Of a stretch of DNA of 64,000 nt, positions 24,001 through 36,188 are shown piece by piece (position 1 is the stretch's first letter; the number at the start of each line of letters is the position of its first letter). The position numbers and the translations under genes were made by a program. Under the pieces are notes generated by a model. The model saw only the letters and a list, made by a program, of their open reading frames with translations. It made no database searches and had not been told where the DNA came from. The stretch is from Micromussa lordhowensis (Eukaryota; Cnidaria; Anthozoa; Scleractinia; Lobophylliidae): positions 1,025,701-1,089,700 of the forward strand of contig OZ026605.1 of assembly GCA_964020085.1 (NCBI GenBank), written 5' to 3'.

Positions 24001-25414
24001 ACTGAGCGATACATGGGCATAGAAAAGTTGCCGTAATTATTAACACAGGGCTAGAAAACCTGGAAAGTCCTGGAAGTTTATTGTGGCATTGCAAAGGCAA
24101 CTGGTCCTGGAAAGTTCTGGAAATCTGTTAAACTCAAGTAAAAAATTGAAATGTATGGCCGACAGTAAGGAGAATTAACATTGTGATCTTGGGAATGAAA
24201 GGGTCAATGTGAATTTTAGAGTCCTGGAAAAAAAACAATCCTGGTCCTGGAAATTTGTTTCTGAAAAAAGATACGAACCCTGCGATAGCTAAATAGCCAG
24301 ATAACCGTTTCTCATTATGAAGAGTGATTTGGCAGCTGATTTCGTTTCATTTTTTACAGGATTCGGCTGTAGATTGTTCCAGTCCAGCAGTCTGCATCAA
24401 AGACAGTCTGTATCCCTTGAGAAAAGAACTGCTGAACAAACAAACACCAGTGCAGTCGACAAAACCCAAGACCCGAAAATTACTCAACGGCGAAGCAATG
24501 CCCAGTGTCACACCAATGACACGAGCTAGGAGTAGAGAAACAGTGATCAATTCTCCGTGGATTAAGAGTGATGTTCCAACATTTTACGAAGAAGTGAAGA
24601 TGGAAAAGGGTTGTGGGAGTTCAATGCAAGATACAGAAGGAGCGAAGGCAAACGAAGAAACGCGAAAAATGGAGGAAACTGGACAGAGTTGTGTAAAGAC
24701 CCGCGCTCAGAAAAGAAAATTGTCCTTCAAGGAGAATTATGAAGTCGAGGTTAGTTTGTCTGCTCTGTAGTTAGTTCTTCTTTCCTCGTCTTGCCATATT
24801 TTTGTGGAAATGATACTTTTTATGACCAAGTATTGGTAACATTCTTATTGATCTTGGTTTTTAAATTTCTATTCTGTTTCATGTCGGCATGTACATTCTG
24901 CCAAACCACTGCAACATTTCTGATAAAATTGCATTTATTTTTAAGCTGTTTTCTCCTCACGAAGCGGCTAAGAAACGTTGTTTCAAACCAAAATTACCGG
25001 AGGTCTCTTGCGTGCAAACAGTCGGCTCTCCTGCTAACAGGTAAGGGTTTTATCTTCGTGAATTGTTTAGAATTATCATTTATGTCAAACCCGCAAACAT
25101 TCTGTAAACCAAACAAACAAACAAACTATCAAACAGACAAACAAGCGTAACGGTTAGTTGTTTGTCTATTTGAATATATTTGTTCTTGTATTTTGGTGAT
25201 GAATTCAAGATAAACTAAACTAAACTAAGTGGTCTTCCGGTAAACACAGAAATCAATGGATAAATTCGTACGTTTTGAAGCAATAAACTGAGTGTTTTAA
25301 TCTCGTTTCAGTCCTTATGAACAGACGAAGTGTACACCAGCCAAGCTAAGAACAACCAAGTATGTCATAGAGGACGAGGACCTTGTGCAGTCCACGACTT
25401 GCGCGGTCATGTGA
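18032..25414 (+). CDS. ARHGEF39: Rho guanine-nucleotide exchange factor, ARHGEF39-like
   Basis: Fourteen exons: 18032-18074, 19504-19679, 19806-20021, 20930-21048, 21422-21492, 22107-22238, 22346-22380, 22845-22939, 23104-23212, 23323-23411, 23483-23615, 24360-24749, 24946-25040 and 25312-25414. They give 1,806 nt (601 aa), GT-AG with phases in register throughout. The DH domain (about residues 50-245) opens RRKVINEIFATERTYQDHL and includes LLITPVQRVPRYKMLLESLL, the conserved GTPase-facing helix. The PH domain (about 253-370) includes RMFFLFSDILLYAK and LLLYSKSRTEALTWFKCIRDAI, both close to vertebrate ARHGEF39. The role is GDP-GTP exchange on Rho-family GTPases. The C-terminal tail (about 375-601) is basic and Ser/Thr-rich, with an RxL-like QKRKLSF and several SP/TP sites. 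As I recall it, vertebrate ARHGEF39 ends near its PH domain, so the tail is unusual. First AATAAA is at 25,788; others at 26,065, 26,095 and 26,407. Confidence 0.88.
18755..18846 (+). repeat. Retroelement-like 3' end with (TCTTG)n tail
   Basis: GGGCTACCCTGGTAAAATAAAG runs directly into GTTGTCTTGTCTTGTCT. A unique segment ending in a pentanucleotide tail suggests a truncated LINE or SINE. It lies in intron 1 of the RhoGEF gene. Confidence 0.4.
18985..19375. repeat. Partly duplicated AT-rich repeat in RhoGEF intron 1
   Basis: GAACTAGTAGACTTATACTA followed by TATTTGCTCTCGATTTCTAC near 18,985 recurs as GACTAGTAGATTTATACCA … TATTTGCTCTTAATTTCTA near 19,280-19,335. An inverted fragment (AATCTACTAGTGTTTTAT) sits between them. 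It is probably a degenerate transposon. Its ends are not clear. Confidence 0.4.
20245..20564. mobile_element. hAT-like MITE with CTTGAAAGTCC repeats, 320 bp
   Basis: It starts CAGGGTTCGCACG and ends GTACGAACCCTG, a CAGGG-type terminal inverted repeat as in hAT elements. AGTAAT flanks both ends (20,239-20,244 and 20,565-20,570), a shorter match than the usual 8-base hAT duplication. The interior repeats CTTGAAAGTCCTTGAA several times. It lies in intron 3 of the RhoGEF gene and is non-coding. Confidence 0.65.
21685..22035 (+). mobile_element. tRNA-derived SINE, copy 1 (interrupted)
   Basis: GCCCGGTGGCCTCATTAGC resembles the head of the SINE seen at 59,555. About 90 unrelated bases follow before the family resumes at GTGTGCTTGCCTCTGGATCG, then a B-box-like ATTTGAGTCC and the family body (GGGCAAGACACTTGACTCTC … CACACCCAGGTGTATAAAT … CCCTGCGATAGACTAGCATCC). 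It lies in an intron of the RhoGEF gene. Confidence 0.6.
23641..23938. mobile_element. MITE-like element in RhoGEF intron
   Basis: AGAGAGTTCATCCCCCAATA at the left is matched by inverted TATGGGGATTAAACTCTCT at the right. The central part includes a GC-rich stretch (CTCACGTGACTAGCCCTAGCGG). The minus-strand frame crossing it encodes nothing I recognise. Confidence 0.5.
24046..24282. mobile_element. hAT-like MITE with CCTGGAAAGTCC repeats, 237 bp
   Basis: It starts CAGGGCTAGAAAACC and ends ATACGAACCCTG. The interior is built from CCTGGAAAGTCCTGGAA-like units, parallel to the CTTGAAAGTCC element at 20,245-20,564. No clear target duplication. It lies in the same gene, in the intron before the exon at 24,360. 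Confidence 0.5.
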
Positions 25415-26412
25415 AACAAGCTTACATGAAGCAGTTAAAGAAAACTACGCGCGTCTTACTATAATGTTCCACTTGATACTGTAAAGACAAGATCGATTGT
25501 AGATGTTGTACTTCGATGACGTTCCTTAGGTTTGACGTTTCAAAGAGGACGTATTTTCTCGATAAATGACATCGGGTTCATCTCGGACCTTTATTTGAGG
25601 ACGAGGGTTTATTTGAATCTGACATTTATTTAACATGTTGTTATCAACTGTTTGATGTGATCAGTTTAAAATTTTGATGAATTACTACGGTATGTACTTA
25701 ACCATTTCAGTCTATTTCGCTCATTGGGACTAAGCTAGCCTGTCGTGCTCTACACTCCATCGCGTAGACTTCAGAGGAACGCATACCAATAAACGCCACC
25801 CTCACTCCCTCTCTGCTTTGTGTTAGATCGAGAAAGTTCGTCTGTTACATGTAGTTTCAAAAGAGGTAGGTCTAGGGAGGGGTGGGTAGGGAGTATGCTG
25901 TCAGTAAGGAGAAAGAAGAAACAAAGTGTTATCTTGTTTCTGTTATGTTTAGAAATTCGTGATTGTAAATATTTTGCACTGATCTAGTCAGTCGTGGTAT
26001 AGAATCGTATTATTTCAGAGTTACATTAGGCAGGGGTAAAAAGAATATCACGGCTCGAGTACAGAATAAAGAGATGTCCTGCAAATAGCCTTCAAATAAA
26101 TTCACATGTAACTTGCTTCTATATTTTGCAATCAGGAAATAACCGTTCGTGTACTGTTGTTTGTTTTTATTGATGGTAAATATTTCCTGTATTTTTCATG
26201 CCGCTTAGTAAGAACAAGGGTTGGCCGGAGCAAGAGAGAGAGACAGGGGCTAGACTACAAACTGTTTTGCTCATCGAGTTCTCCTTCCTAACTGACACGA
26301 TTAATCGTAGATTATTGAAGCAGAAGGGCTTGTCTATGGGCTTTGTAGCATTCTCTACAAATCACAATTGAGTATGATGTTTGTGAGAGCTTCTCGAGAT
26401 TGCACCAATAAA

Positions 26413-29400
26413 ATGTCGTATTTTTTATATAAAAAGCATTTACTTTGTTGCATTGCTGTTTAGCCGAAGTACAGATCCCATGAACTCCGTAAGGCTGCGA
26501 AAATAGCCATTCTCTGCATGAAATTTTGCAGAAAAGTATACAGAAAGATGTGTTTGTAGCAAAGTTGTATTTTATACTGTAACTATTCTTTTCCCAGGCC
26601 CTCTAAATTGGTAAACTCCTCTTCACGACATCATTAACGCCAGTCACCCTTTTACCTTGGGGAAAAAAATGGGCACGAGTCTCGTTTCCATGGCCTTTGC
26701 TCTGCCTGGAATACTGATGTCATGGGATGATTAGCGAGTGGATTAGATACGAATGTGTTTTTTTTTCTACCCGGGATGTCAACTCTGTGAAAATAGCACG
26801 GTCGCGTTTGAAAAGCGAACCTCTCCGACAGTTCTCTTGAAACACTACATATTTATTTCTGAAGATCTTCGTCGAGCGGAAACACTTATTTTTCTCATTA
26901 CTAAGGTAAACAGTATTTCGTTGTTCATGTGCTTTGTATCCCAATCGTTGCGCTCAGCTGCGACTGTTTGTCTGTGTTTACAAACCGGCACATTTGGACT
27001 TTCTCCGCACGCAATTTTGGCGCTACTGTTTCAAGAAAAAAAATATTATATCAACTTTGGTCGCAATGGCATTTATCGACAGACAATTTTTTTCGTTCAC
27101 GCGCAGTTATACGTTGAAGGATTCAATGTGAACACGCGGGTAAAAATCTCTCGGCCTTGTATTAAAAAAGAAAAGAAAATTCATGTGATCACTAAGCGTA
27201 GAATAACTTTACGCTCGGCAGGGAGGATTCTGTCGTTGTAACAAGGAGCTGATTATTTAAATAGAATTGAGAAGGTTTTAAACTTATCTTGAAGGGCAGA
27301 GTTGCTTGACATCTGGCGGTTACAGTCTTGAAATTAAAATTCACATTGTATATTTCTCTCAATATCAATGATCGGTAAAGCTTAAGAAACTCGATCTTTT
27401 TGGAAGATTACGTTTTTGTTCATTTATATTCAACCGCCCACCATCAGAATAGCGACAGAATGTCCGTCGAAAAGAACGAACGAAAAATGGGCAAAAAAAC
27501 TTCACGGTCTTTCAGTTGATTAATTCAGCCGTTTATGTTACGAAAAACATAATTATACTCGATTATTCATGTGAGGTACAGTAATCAGCTGTCTGGAAAC
27601 TAACTCGACACAAGGGATTAGTCGCCGGTAAAGTCATACTAAACAGAAATTTACAGTCTCCATTAAAATGGAAAAGGACATGCAGTTAAAGAAATACGAA
27701 TATTTAGCAATTGGCAACGCGGAACGCAAAATCAATGTAATTCTGATTACATTTACTAATCAGTTCACCGTCTCTTTATATTTAACGGATTACTTTTCTG
27801 ACCAATGAGTGTTTTCTAGTGTTTACAAAAATACGACAAGTTAATTATGCCGGACTGAAAAAGATTACGACTCAGGGGCAAAACTTAAGGATTATTTCGA
27901 ATATTGAAGCAACTCACCGAAGGTATCGTTTAAAAATGCGTATTGTTTCAGACTACCTTGAAACAATGAGGGACCAAAAAGAGAAGCCGGATTCATTTGC
28001 GTTTTGGAAGCGATTTTTCGGATACAACTGTATTTTTGTTTCAAGATGCGAGTGCTAATGAGCTACAACTGGCGCGCAGAAATTTTTAGAGGACAACAAT
28101 GTTGTGAGCGATTAGATTAAACATATAAGAGTGCTAAGGTGTTCATGCGCTTTATATAAAGTATAAATGTTTCGCAGCGTTTTTTCGCGCTTCAAACTCA
28201 TAGAAAAGTCGCAAAAAAGACAACAACATGTGCAGTAACATTTTGCAAAAACAACTGAGAGAAGATATCGCAGTAACCCGCAAATAACATAAGATAATCG
28301 CGGTGGGTTGCTTTACAAAATAATGTGAAAAACTCACATATATTATGAAAGCCCGCCGTAAATGGCGCAGTGTTGCGTAAGGAGATTGTCCACGGGGGCT
28401 GATGCTCTCCTGCCTTTTATTACGGGCGGCAAACTTTAACATGCCAGAAACGAATCTTTTTTGTATCATGAGACATAGGATCTCGAGCTAAAAGAAATAT
28501 TATTGAGTCCTGCTTTCCTCCAGTTAGCAGTTCATCTAAATCAAGTGTTTTTATTTATTCTTTTTTCCGCACCCAGGCGGATTTGTCATGTTCACAGTAG
28601 GTCAGGGTTTCATAATTTCTTCCCCAAAATGTTTTTTTGTCGTTGTTATGTTTTTTTCCTTCGACAAATAGATAGAAATCTTCACAATTTTTAAGGAACC
28701 ATCGGGCAAAAATAACCGGAAACAAAATGTATTTATTCTACACAGCAAAAGTTGTAACGTTTGAAGTAATAATCACAGACTGGTTTTAAGACTGCTGTCC
28801 AAATGAAGATTTTCCTGTCTTGAGAAATTTACAGTCACATTTTTGCATAAGCAAAACTTCGTACTTATTTCTGGCATATCTTCAAATACAGAGGGTTTAA
28901 ATTCCTGAACTAAAAAACAGGTACATTTTTCAACGTATCTTTTAAAAAAGTACAGCATGACTATGGAATCTGGAAAACACAGGAGTCTTGTAGGCCTGTA
29001 ATCTCCATCCACTAAATTGGAGACCAAATAAGTTTTAAATCGAAGTCAGTTATCCATTGTTCGTGTACTCGACTGTTCATTTGTTCGTTCGTTCGTGTAC
29101 TCGTCCGTTCGTTCGTTCGCTCGCTTACTGACTCGTTCGCATTCGGTCAGTCAATCGTACATCTAAAGTTTCTCTCATTCATTCATGCACTCTTTTATCA
29201 GTTTATTTTGTTGTAATATCGTTTGGCTTCACCTCCAGTTTCTTTTATTTTTTATCTTCAAATTTAAATCTTAATGCGATTTACTTTCGCCATTACTTCC
29301 CATAACCTGTACTGAAACAGCAAAAAAAAACTCAAATAATCGCGAACCTTGTTACAATCGCAAGTTGTTAACTTCAGGTAGTTATCAGCTCTCGTTGAAA

Positions 29401-30994
29401 GCAAAATTTCACACGAGAGCCATGCAAATAAATGGGATAGGTATAGCGAAATGTAGACTTGTAATAACTTGATACTTTTTATTAAAGAACAAAAGCCCTT
29501 TGTTGCAGTTTAAGATTTTAACGGATGGCAACAAATATTATTTTAATGCAGTATCGTATTGCGGAATTTAAAATCCAAAAAATTCTCCCTCTCAAGGCAT
29601 TGAGATTTTGTTTCTCTGTGAAAAAAGAAACTCTCAAGTAAACATTTGTAAGTGGTCTATTTATTAAGTCTTTTTCATTGTCTTTTTCTGATGCAAAAAC
29701 TCCGCTGCTAGGTCTTAATATATTCAAGTTCTTTGTATTTTCACAAACGCGTGTTTGGTCTTCATTGTTTTCCACGTCAGAACATTAGAAAAGCACAAAC
29801 ATTAGATCCAAGCCTTTTTTTACAGCATGTAAATCGCGTCAATTTACTGTCCATAAGAACACCTTATCTTGATGTATTTGGCAAGTTTCAATTACTAATA
29901 CGAGCGTACAGATCCGGCCTTGTCTCTCTAGCAATTCATTTAATCCGTTCCTGTGTACATTTAATCTTACTGAGAACAACGAAAAAATATTTTTTATTGC
30001 AGCAGATTGTGTATCATTTTTAGTCAGATATCCGCGACTGGCGAAAAACGTAAGTATGCAAAACTTGTTCGCATTTCATATACATACTTGTAATACTCGC
30101 GAAACCAATACATTCAAAGGGATTTCCATAGCCAACAAAAAAATATATACATACATATATATTTATATTTCCCCAACCAAATAAGGACTACATATATCAT
30201 GTTTTTTGCCTTTCGTGGTTCCAAACTGTTCCGACCACTGAAACGTGACTTTTGTCATAGAAATTCGTATACTGGAATATGTACAATATACACTCTTAGC
30301 AGAGTCTGTGTATATTTTTATTTTGACAAGATTAAGCTTGACAGACACCATAAAATAGCCTGACTTTTCAGATGGCCTCTGATTTCTTTTTTTATATATA
30401 TATTAGGAGGGTGCGATTTTAATGGCATAGCTAAAGAAACATTATCTGAAAGAAGATTACATCGAGACATCATATTGCTTGAAAAACCCGAATCAATGTT
30501 TACAATGCTTCGTCCATTTCTCCTTGATGCTAAATTTATTTCTGTGAAGTTGTTTAATGAAAGTCATAAAAAAGAAGCATCGCATAACTATGTAAACTGA
30601 ATGGGATAAGGTAATAATTTATAGATTTGTAATAAAGCCTTCGGTACAAGTAGTTTTGAGAGGATATTCATCGAAATCGAAGCTGTCGGATTTTGGGCGC
30701 CTAAAGCTGCACGCCTGCCCACGCAAAACTTGTGTTGGAAAACGCGAGAAATATTGATTCATATTTTCGTTAATGCACACTGATTTGCACGCGGAAGCCT
30801 TCTGTTCCGGCTCATAGAAAAGATATTCCATTGATACGCAAAGCCTTTTAAATAATATTATAAGGTGCTGTGACTTTTTTGTGTGTTTTAGGATCAGCTG
30901 AAAGGCTACCGTCAAAAGATCGAAAAGATTTGTTAATTCGTTCCGCTTTGCGGCTTATACCGCCACGTGAATTCTCTTGGCTTACCCACTGGAT
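26413..30994. other. Intergenic stretch without a recognised gene
   Basis: This lies between the last poly(A)-like signal of the RhoGEF gene and the XK-like exons. The longest open frame here (26,753-27,241, plus strand, 162 codons) shows no domain, no repeated motif and no exon chain, so I do not call it. A GTTC/GTTCGC microsatellite-like stretch occurs at 29,060-29,140. Otherwise the sequence is AT-rich and unremarkable. Confidence 0.5.
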
Positions 30995-33900
30995 ATGAGT
31001 TATCCTAAAGGTAATTAACTAACTATTTGCGTCAACTTTCAATTTATCGCAGTTTCTTCCCCTGTTGTTTCAACCTTATTCCAGACGAGCGCGAATGTAT
31101 ATGCCTTGAACGAGAACGGACAACACAGCAATTCTGAGTATAAACTATAGGTAGGTAGTAGTGTCAATAAATGTAACGAATTCTTAAGTATACTTAAGGG
31201 AACTTTGTCACGGTATTTTGCGTTATTTTTGTTCAGGTGAAAAATAAGAAACGTGAAAAGAGTAGTTTACTAACAAAGAAAAACACCAAAGAGATAATAA
31301 TAAACCGTAAAGGAACAAGGATGGTTAAGGATGGAGAAGATTGGCACGGATTACAAACGACGAATTTAAAAATTGTAGGCATGCGCAAACCGTGACGTAA
31401 CCTTTAATATTGATGCTAAGAACTTTATTCTATTCGGTTCAGTAATTTGGCTAAAACAGCGTCGATTGAGCTTATTATGTGAGCTTTTTTTTATAATCTT
31501 GTGGTCTGCACAGGAAAGATTTTCGTTTTTGCTCTCTTTCAACATCGCTGGTTTTATATTCCAAGGGCCCTGCAAAAACTACATGTTGGTTTATGCGCCA
31601 TTGTTCCGTTTGTCAGCGACCTTCCGTGGGGATATAACACCCTTAACGCCACACTTTTATTTAACTTCTTTTCAATAATGCTTTGCAAATTTCTGGTTTG
31701 TATTATTTTTTAATTTGATTTTGTTTTAGCTTATGGAGAACACCAGCAAGTACTGATTGGAGCAGGGGATCTTGCAGCCGACATTATAATCACAGTATAT
31801 TCTTCATACTTCACTGGCCGCAAATTAAACTATGGTGAGTCAGTTTCCATCCGTTTATTTCGGATAGTTGTGTGTTGCGAAACATCTCACCTCAATTAAG
31901 GATGAAGCAAATGACAATTAAAAAATGACACGCTATTCAAGAGAAGAAATGCAAAATCTAAGAATGGCATGAATAAGTCAACTTTATTTCGTTTCTGTAA
32001 CAGTGGAAGTAACTGGTTTTGACAGATCAGTTGTTTTTCGTGCAGCTGGGAATTTATGCACTGTAATTTTAGCTGATACCTATCTAATGATCACACCGGG
32101 AACAAAAGTGACAACCTTAGTATTTAAGGATTGAGAACCTCCAAATCCATACCCCCCCCCCCCCCCTCCGGGACGCGGAAGCTCGATCTCATTTTCGTCC
32201 TTAGTCGTGTTTCGACAACGTGACGCTGATGACATTTCACGGTACAGGTAATCGAAATGCAATTTGGTTCGTATTCGTGATTTAGGTTTGGAAGTATTGT
32301 TCAATTTTACTTTATAAGGTCGTTTTAGATAATGGAGCTGATTTTAAGGGCTTTCTTTTACTGATAACAGGCCTGAAAGAATAATTAACAATATCGGTCA
32401 ACTCTATAGATCGTTTTCACTGTCACGCAATAAAAAAATAAATCGAAAACTATCCAGTGGAAAAAGCTAAGAAATTGTAATGTTATAGAAGATAAAAAAA
32501 TAAGATACTTCTCCAAGTTTTAGCCCTGTGCATTTCCCCAAACTTCACATATTTGTCGAAATGTTTCGCATAAATTTACAGAGCCCAGTATGAAAACGCC
32601 ATGTTGGTGTACCTCCATGGTACACCAATATGGCGGCCGGAAAATAGTGTAAACATCTGGAACTTACTTTGGCTTTCTAGGCGACTGATTATCAGTACTG
32701 AAAAAACAGGTATTTACATAAGCACTTTTCCTAATGCTCTAGCTTCTAACAGGGCTCAAAATCATGAGATAAGTATATATTTTTCAACAAATTTGATCGT
32801 AGCCTTGTGTCACGCACCTCCATAACCGAGAAATTCAAAATGCTCTGGTTTCCAAACGAAGCACGCTATTGAGCTGTAAAATTGTAAACAGATATAAATA
32901 TGTCACCTCTTATACCTGATGGGGATGAAAACTTTGGTGGATCTTTAGTTTTCGATTTTAGAAAGTGATGACGTCACGTGAAAACGATCTATTGCAATCA
33001 GTATCTTGAGATAATGTTAACAGGAACCTCTTTGTGTTCAGATCAAAACTTTTTCGACTTCGATCTTTTTGTAGACTACAAAAATAGTCTTCGCGAGAAT
33101 CACATGATCAATCTTGACAGTCACGCGAGTGATCGCGAAGGTCAGGCGATCCAGATGTGAGAAGGTCACGCGATCCAGATGTAGAAGGTCTTTGAACTGG
33201 TCGCATGTCATGGCATCTGTACCGATCTCTTGTGAAAACGTAGGCTATAAGCAGTCATAATAGATGAATGGGTTTCTGCTAATTTGCGGTCAGCGACAAC
33301 GCCGAAAGCTGCAGTTAATTTTGGGCGTTTTTGTTTACGCGCCTCCGAGAAAATACCGATAACTACTTTGGTGGGACAGTCGTGTTCGGGATTGTCGGAA
33401 ATGCCAGCCGAGTGTTCAACGAATATTCCCGATCATGTATATTTTCATCGCGTGATCACCTGGGCACTCGGGCGTGAAATGCGATTTTGCACCGCATCAC
33501 CACGATCATCGATTTGCCAAAACCGGTGAGCACACAGGGCAATACAACTCGTTGACATTGACTAATTCCTCGAAGGTGATAATCATTGGCATCTCGAAAC
33601 TGCCTTCAACAAGTGAGACGTGTTTCGCTCAGTTGACTAGGTAAGATTTTTAAGGTGTTCACTTTAGTCTCCTACGGTTAAGTGTTAAATCTAAACTTGG
33701 TATTCAGCGCAGTTTTGTTAGTTCTACTTCGAATTTGACCTCGTACGTTTATTAATCTGATGCATATTTCAGACAGCGGAGAGATATCGACTTTATTCTT
33801 AATTTGTCAGTTTGCTTTGTGTTGGAGCCATTTCTTCAACGCTCTTGTTCTCAAAGACTATAAGTAAACATAGGTCTGTAACTAAGATTCTGAAAGAACA

Positions 33901-36188
33901 AACTTACTAGTTTTATCGGAATATTTCCCGAATATTATGCGTGACTTTACTTGAATCAAGTTCCAACTTTTGATATTTGTATTGGTCGCGTCTGTTCGCT
34001 TCATTTCAGCTGAATGGTTGCTTGAATTCCATGCTAAGTTATCAATAACAAAAAAAAAATCGATAGCAAATGAACAGCCAAATTTTGAATGTCAATGTCC
34101 ACAGAAGCAAACAAATTAAAAGTTATTTCAGCTCATATGACTTAGATAGGTCAACCAAAGAATGCACCCGAGGTTAAACACCAGATTTATCTTACAGATC
34201 AGACAAATATCGACCAAATATTTTATTTTGAAAGACAGAAAATCAGGAATTTTTCAGCTGACGAGAATAATACACAGGAACTTTTCACGGTCTAGAAAAG
34301 AACACTCCGATACTTTTATTTAAAATTGCACGGCAGAGATCAGGCTTGGGTCGAGCAGCGTTTTCCTGAAACAGCCTTCAATTGTCAGCCGAGCTTTTTG
34401 TTGCCATGCGTGCCTGGTTCAAGAGTTGTTGTTTGATTCTAAAATAGAACTGTAATCGCCCTGAGCAGACCTAATATTAAGAGTGCCTCAGTCATGTCAT
34501 ACGTCAATGCAGCCACCGTTTCACTTTGTCTAAATTCACTTGAAGTGTTTTCATCGTCTCTCTTGACCGAGGCTGCGTTGTTTAATTTTTCGCCCGCCCT
34601 TTGAAATCCTTCACAGAAATTGATTTTCCATTCCAGTGTACTGATTATTTATACATTTATACTGCACGTAGCAAACATTCCTGCCGTCGAACTCGACTCT
34701 GCGGAAAGAATATCTCACGGTTGGTCGACTCCTGCTATTCCAGCACTGTATTGAAGATGTAGACATAATTAATATCGATTATTAGCACTGACTGTAATGC
34801 AAATGGATTCTCTTTGGAACATTTTATAGCAATCTCTGAAAACTGCTGCAAACGATGTTTTAGACCTTGTAAAGATGACGAAAACACTTGCCATTGTATG
34901 TCAGTCGTCCTAAGTGATATGCTTCAAAGGAAGGGAGGAGAATTCTTTCTGTTTATTGACGCTTGTTTCAGCATGTTTTCGTCTCTTCGATAGGAGGAAA
35001 CTGAGCCTATAGAAGAAAAACAGGACGGCCAGGACACAGACGATAACAACATGGCCGACCCAGTGCGATTAAGTGCCCCGGATGCGTACAAAGACTATGC
35101 TGTAAGGAGGTAAGCCAGAGACACATGCTGGAGAAAGAACGACTGTACTGTTAAAATGAAGAAAGTGGTGGGTTTTCCTGTGGCAGGAAACTGTGGAAGG
35201 AAACTGAAATTGAAAAAAAAAGCAAATGATATCTCAGCTTTATTATCCACACCCAAAGAAAATAAATCAAAGGAGTCGATCACACGGTTTGTGCATCTTG
35301 AAAAATTTAGCCTAGATTTTTCAAGTTCGTCGTTTGTAATCTGTGTTAATCTTCTCCATCCTTAACCATCCCTGTTCTTCGATGGTTTATTATTATCTCT
35401 TTGGTGTTTTCCTATCTTAGTAAACTACTATTTTTAGGTTTCCTTCAATTTAAAGGTAATTTTATACGTGTTTTTTTTTCTAAAACTTGATATGTTTAAC
35501 TTGGAGAGAGAAAAAAATTAAGAGATTTTTCTTAAAAGAGGGAGACTTTGTCCTCGGTTTTTTATCACCCCCAAATTTAATCCGTTAAGTTACGCTGACA
35601 ACGCGAAGTTTTCCTCACCTTTGACCCTACGAATCGATACGAAATGACACGATGTTTATCTTTTGTAGCTTTATTACAATCAACAGCACAGGCTGGATTA
35701 AAAAAGCTTATTGTGCTTTTCAAGGTCAAGTCGTGAGCCGGATCATTCCTCTTATCTTGGATGGACAGAAAAACAAGCTCATAATATAGTTATTGTGGGC
35801 CTCCGCCGGGTTTTGTTGTAAAAAAAAAAAACCCGTTAGGTTCTCGTTTTAATACCTTGTTCGTACTCATACCCCTGTTGAGGGATGGAACGTCGACAAA
35901 GGAGCGATCTGGGAGCGACAGAAAGAGGTTCATTTCGGCTCGCCTTTGTGTTACATTAGTTTGTGTTACATTAGTATATTATTTTTTTTCAAGATATTTT
36001 GCTTTGGATGTACCTTTCTCGATAGCATAAACAGGATTGCGTTTCCCGAACACCGCCTACTTGCTCCTGTCGGCCCTAAGGAACTCTGCCAAGTTCGCCT
36101 GTGTTCGTTGTAGGCTAGCAACATTTGAAGCAGGAATAATGTATTTCCAAGTACCTCTCGTCATATGCCTTCAGTTTAGCTACCAGAT
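30995..36188 (+). CDS. XK-related membrane protein, N-terminal half (partial or broken gene)
   Basis: Proposed exons: 30995-31010, 31730-31834, 33773-33863, 34469-34544 (weak splice sites), 34994-35109 and 36114-36188, with compatible phases. The protein starts MSYPKAYGEHQQ. The first hydrophobic segment (VLIGAGDLAADIIITVYSSY) has the D-x3-D spacing of XK family TM1. It is followed by TGRKLNY and a second segment (STLFLICQFALCWSHFF). Next come a loop with an acidic stretch (EETEPIEEKQDGQDTDD) and RRLATFEAG…LVICLQFSY, which fits the family's RLxExFLExxPQLxLQLY region. XK-related proteins are multipass membrane proteins, some of them caspase-activated phospholipid scramblases. A further phase-compatible exon may lie at 38029-38098. 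I could not find the remaining C-terminal membrane segments. If exon 34469-34544 is wrong, the frame entering 34994 meets an in-frame TAG at 34991-34993, and this would be a pseudogene. Confidence 0.42.
31215..31400 (-). repeat. Dispersed repeat R, copy 1 (inverted)
   Basis: Read on the minus strand it contains CACGGTTTGCGCATG, GTCGTTTGTAATCCGTG, CAATCTTCTCCATCCTTAAC, TTATTATTATCTCTTTGGTG and TTAGTAAACTACT, in that order. The same order is found at 35,273-35,465 and 45,816-45,995. It is non-coding. Confidence 0.7.
32407..32991. mobile_element. 585-bp TIR element, intact copy
   Basis: The termini are TAGATCGTTTTCAC (left) and GTGAAAACGATCTA (right). The interior includes a hairpin, TTGGTGTACCTCCATGGTAC ACCAA, and the CRE-like TGACGTCA next to the right end. 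A near-identical copy lies at 49,087-56,233 but is split by a 6.55-kb insertion. The 74-codon frame across the centre is an accidental reading of the repeat. Target duplication unclear. Confidence 0.8.
35273..35465 (+). repeat. Dispersed repeat R, copy 2
   Basis: It carries the block order ACACGGTTTGTGCATC, GTCGTTTGTAATCTGTG, AATCTTCTCCATCCTTAACC, TTATTATTATCTCTTTGGTG and TTAGTAAACTACTATTTTTA. It lies between the two best XK-like exons. Confidence 0.7.

Noticed and set aside
26753..27241. 162-codon plus-strand open frame between the RhoGEF and XK-like genes
   Set aside because: It is the longest intergenic frame, but it has no domain, no conserved-looking motif, no exon partners and a composition like translated AT-rich DNA. 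It could be chance.
32000..32134. Open stretch after TGTAACAG in the XK-like gene's second intron (GTTTTGACAGATC…)
   Set aside because: It is phase-compatible but ends in a stop without a donor and does not resemble the family. The exon at 33,773 fits the expected second membrane segment.
36031..36113. Starting the XK-like exon at 36,036 (after AACAG)
   Set aside because: In the required phase that start runs into TAG at 36,111-36,113. The acceptor TTGTAG ending at 36,113 gives an open, better matching exon.
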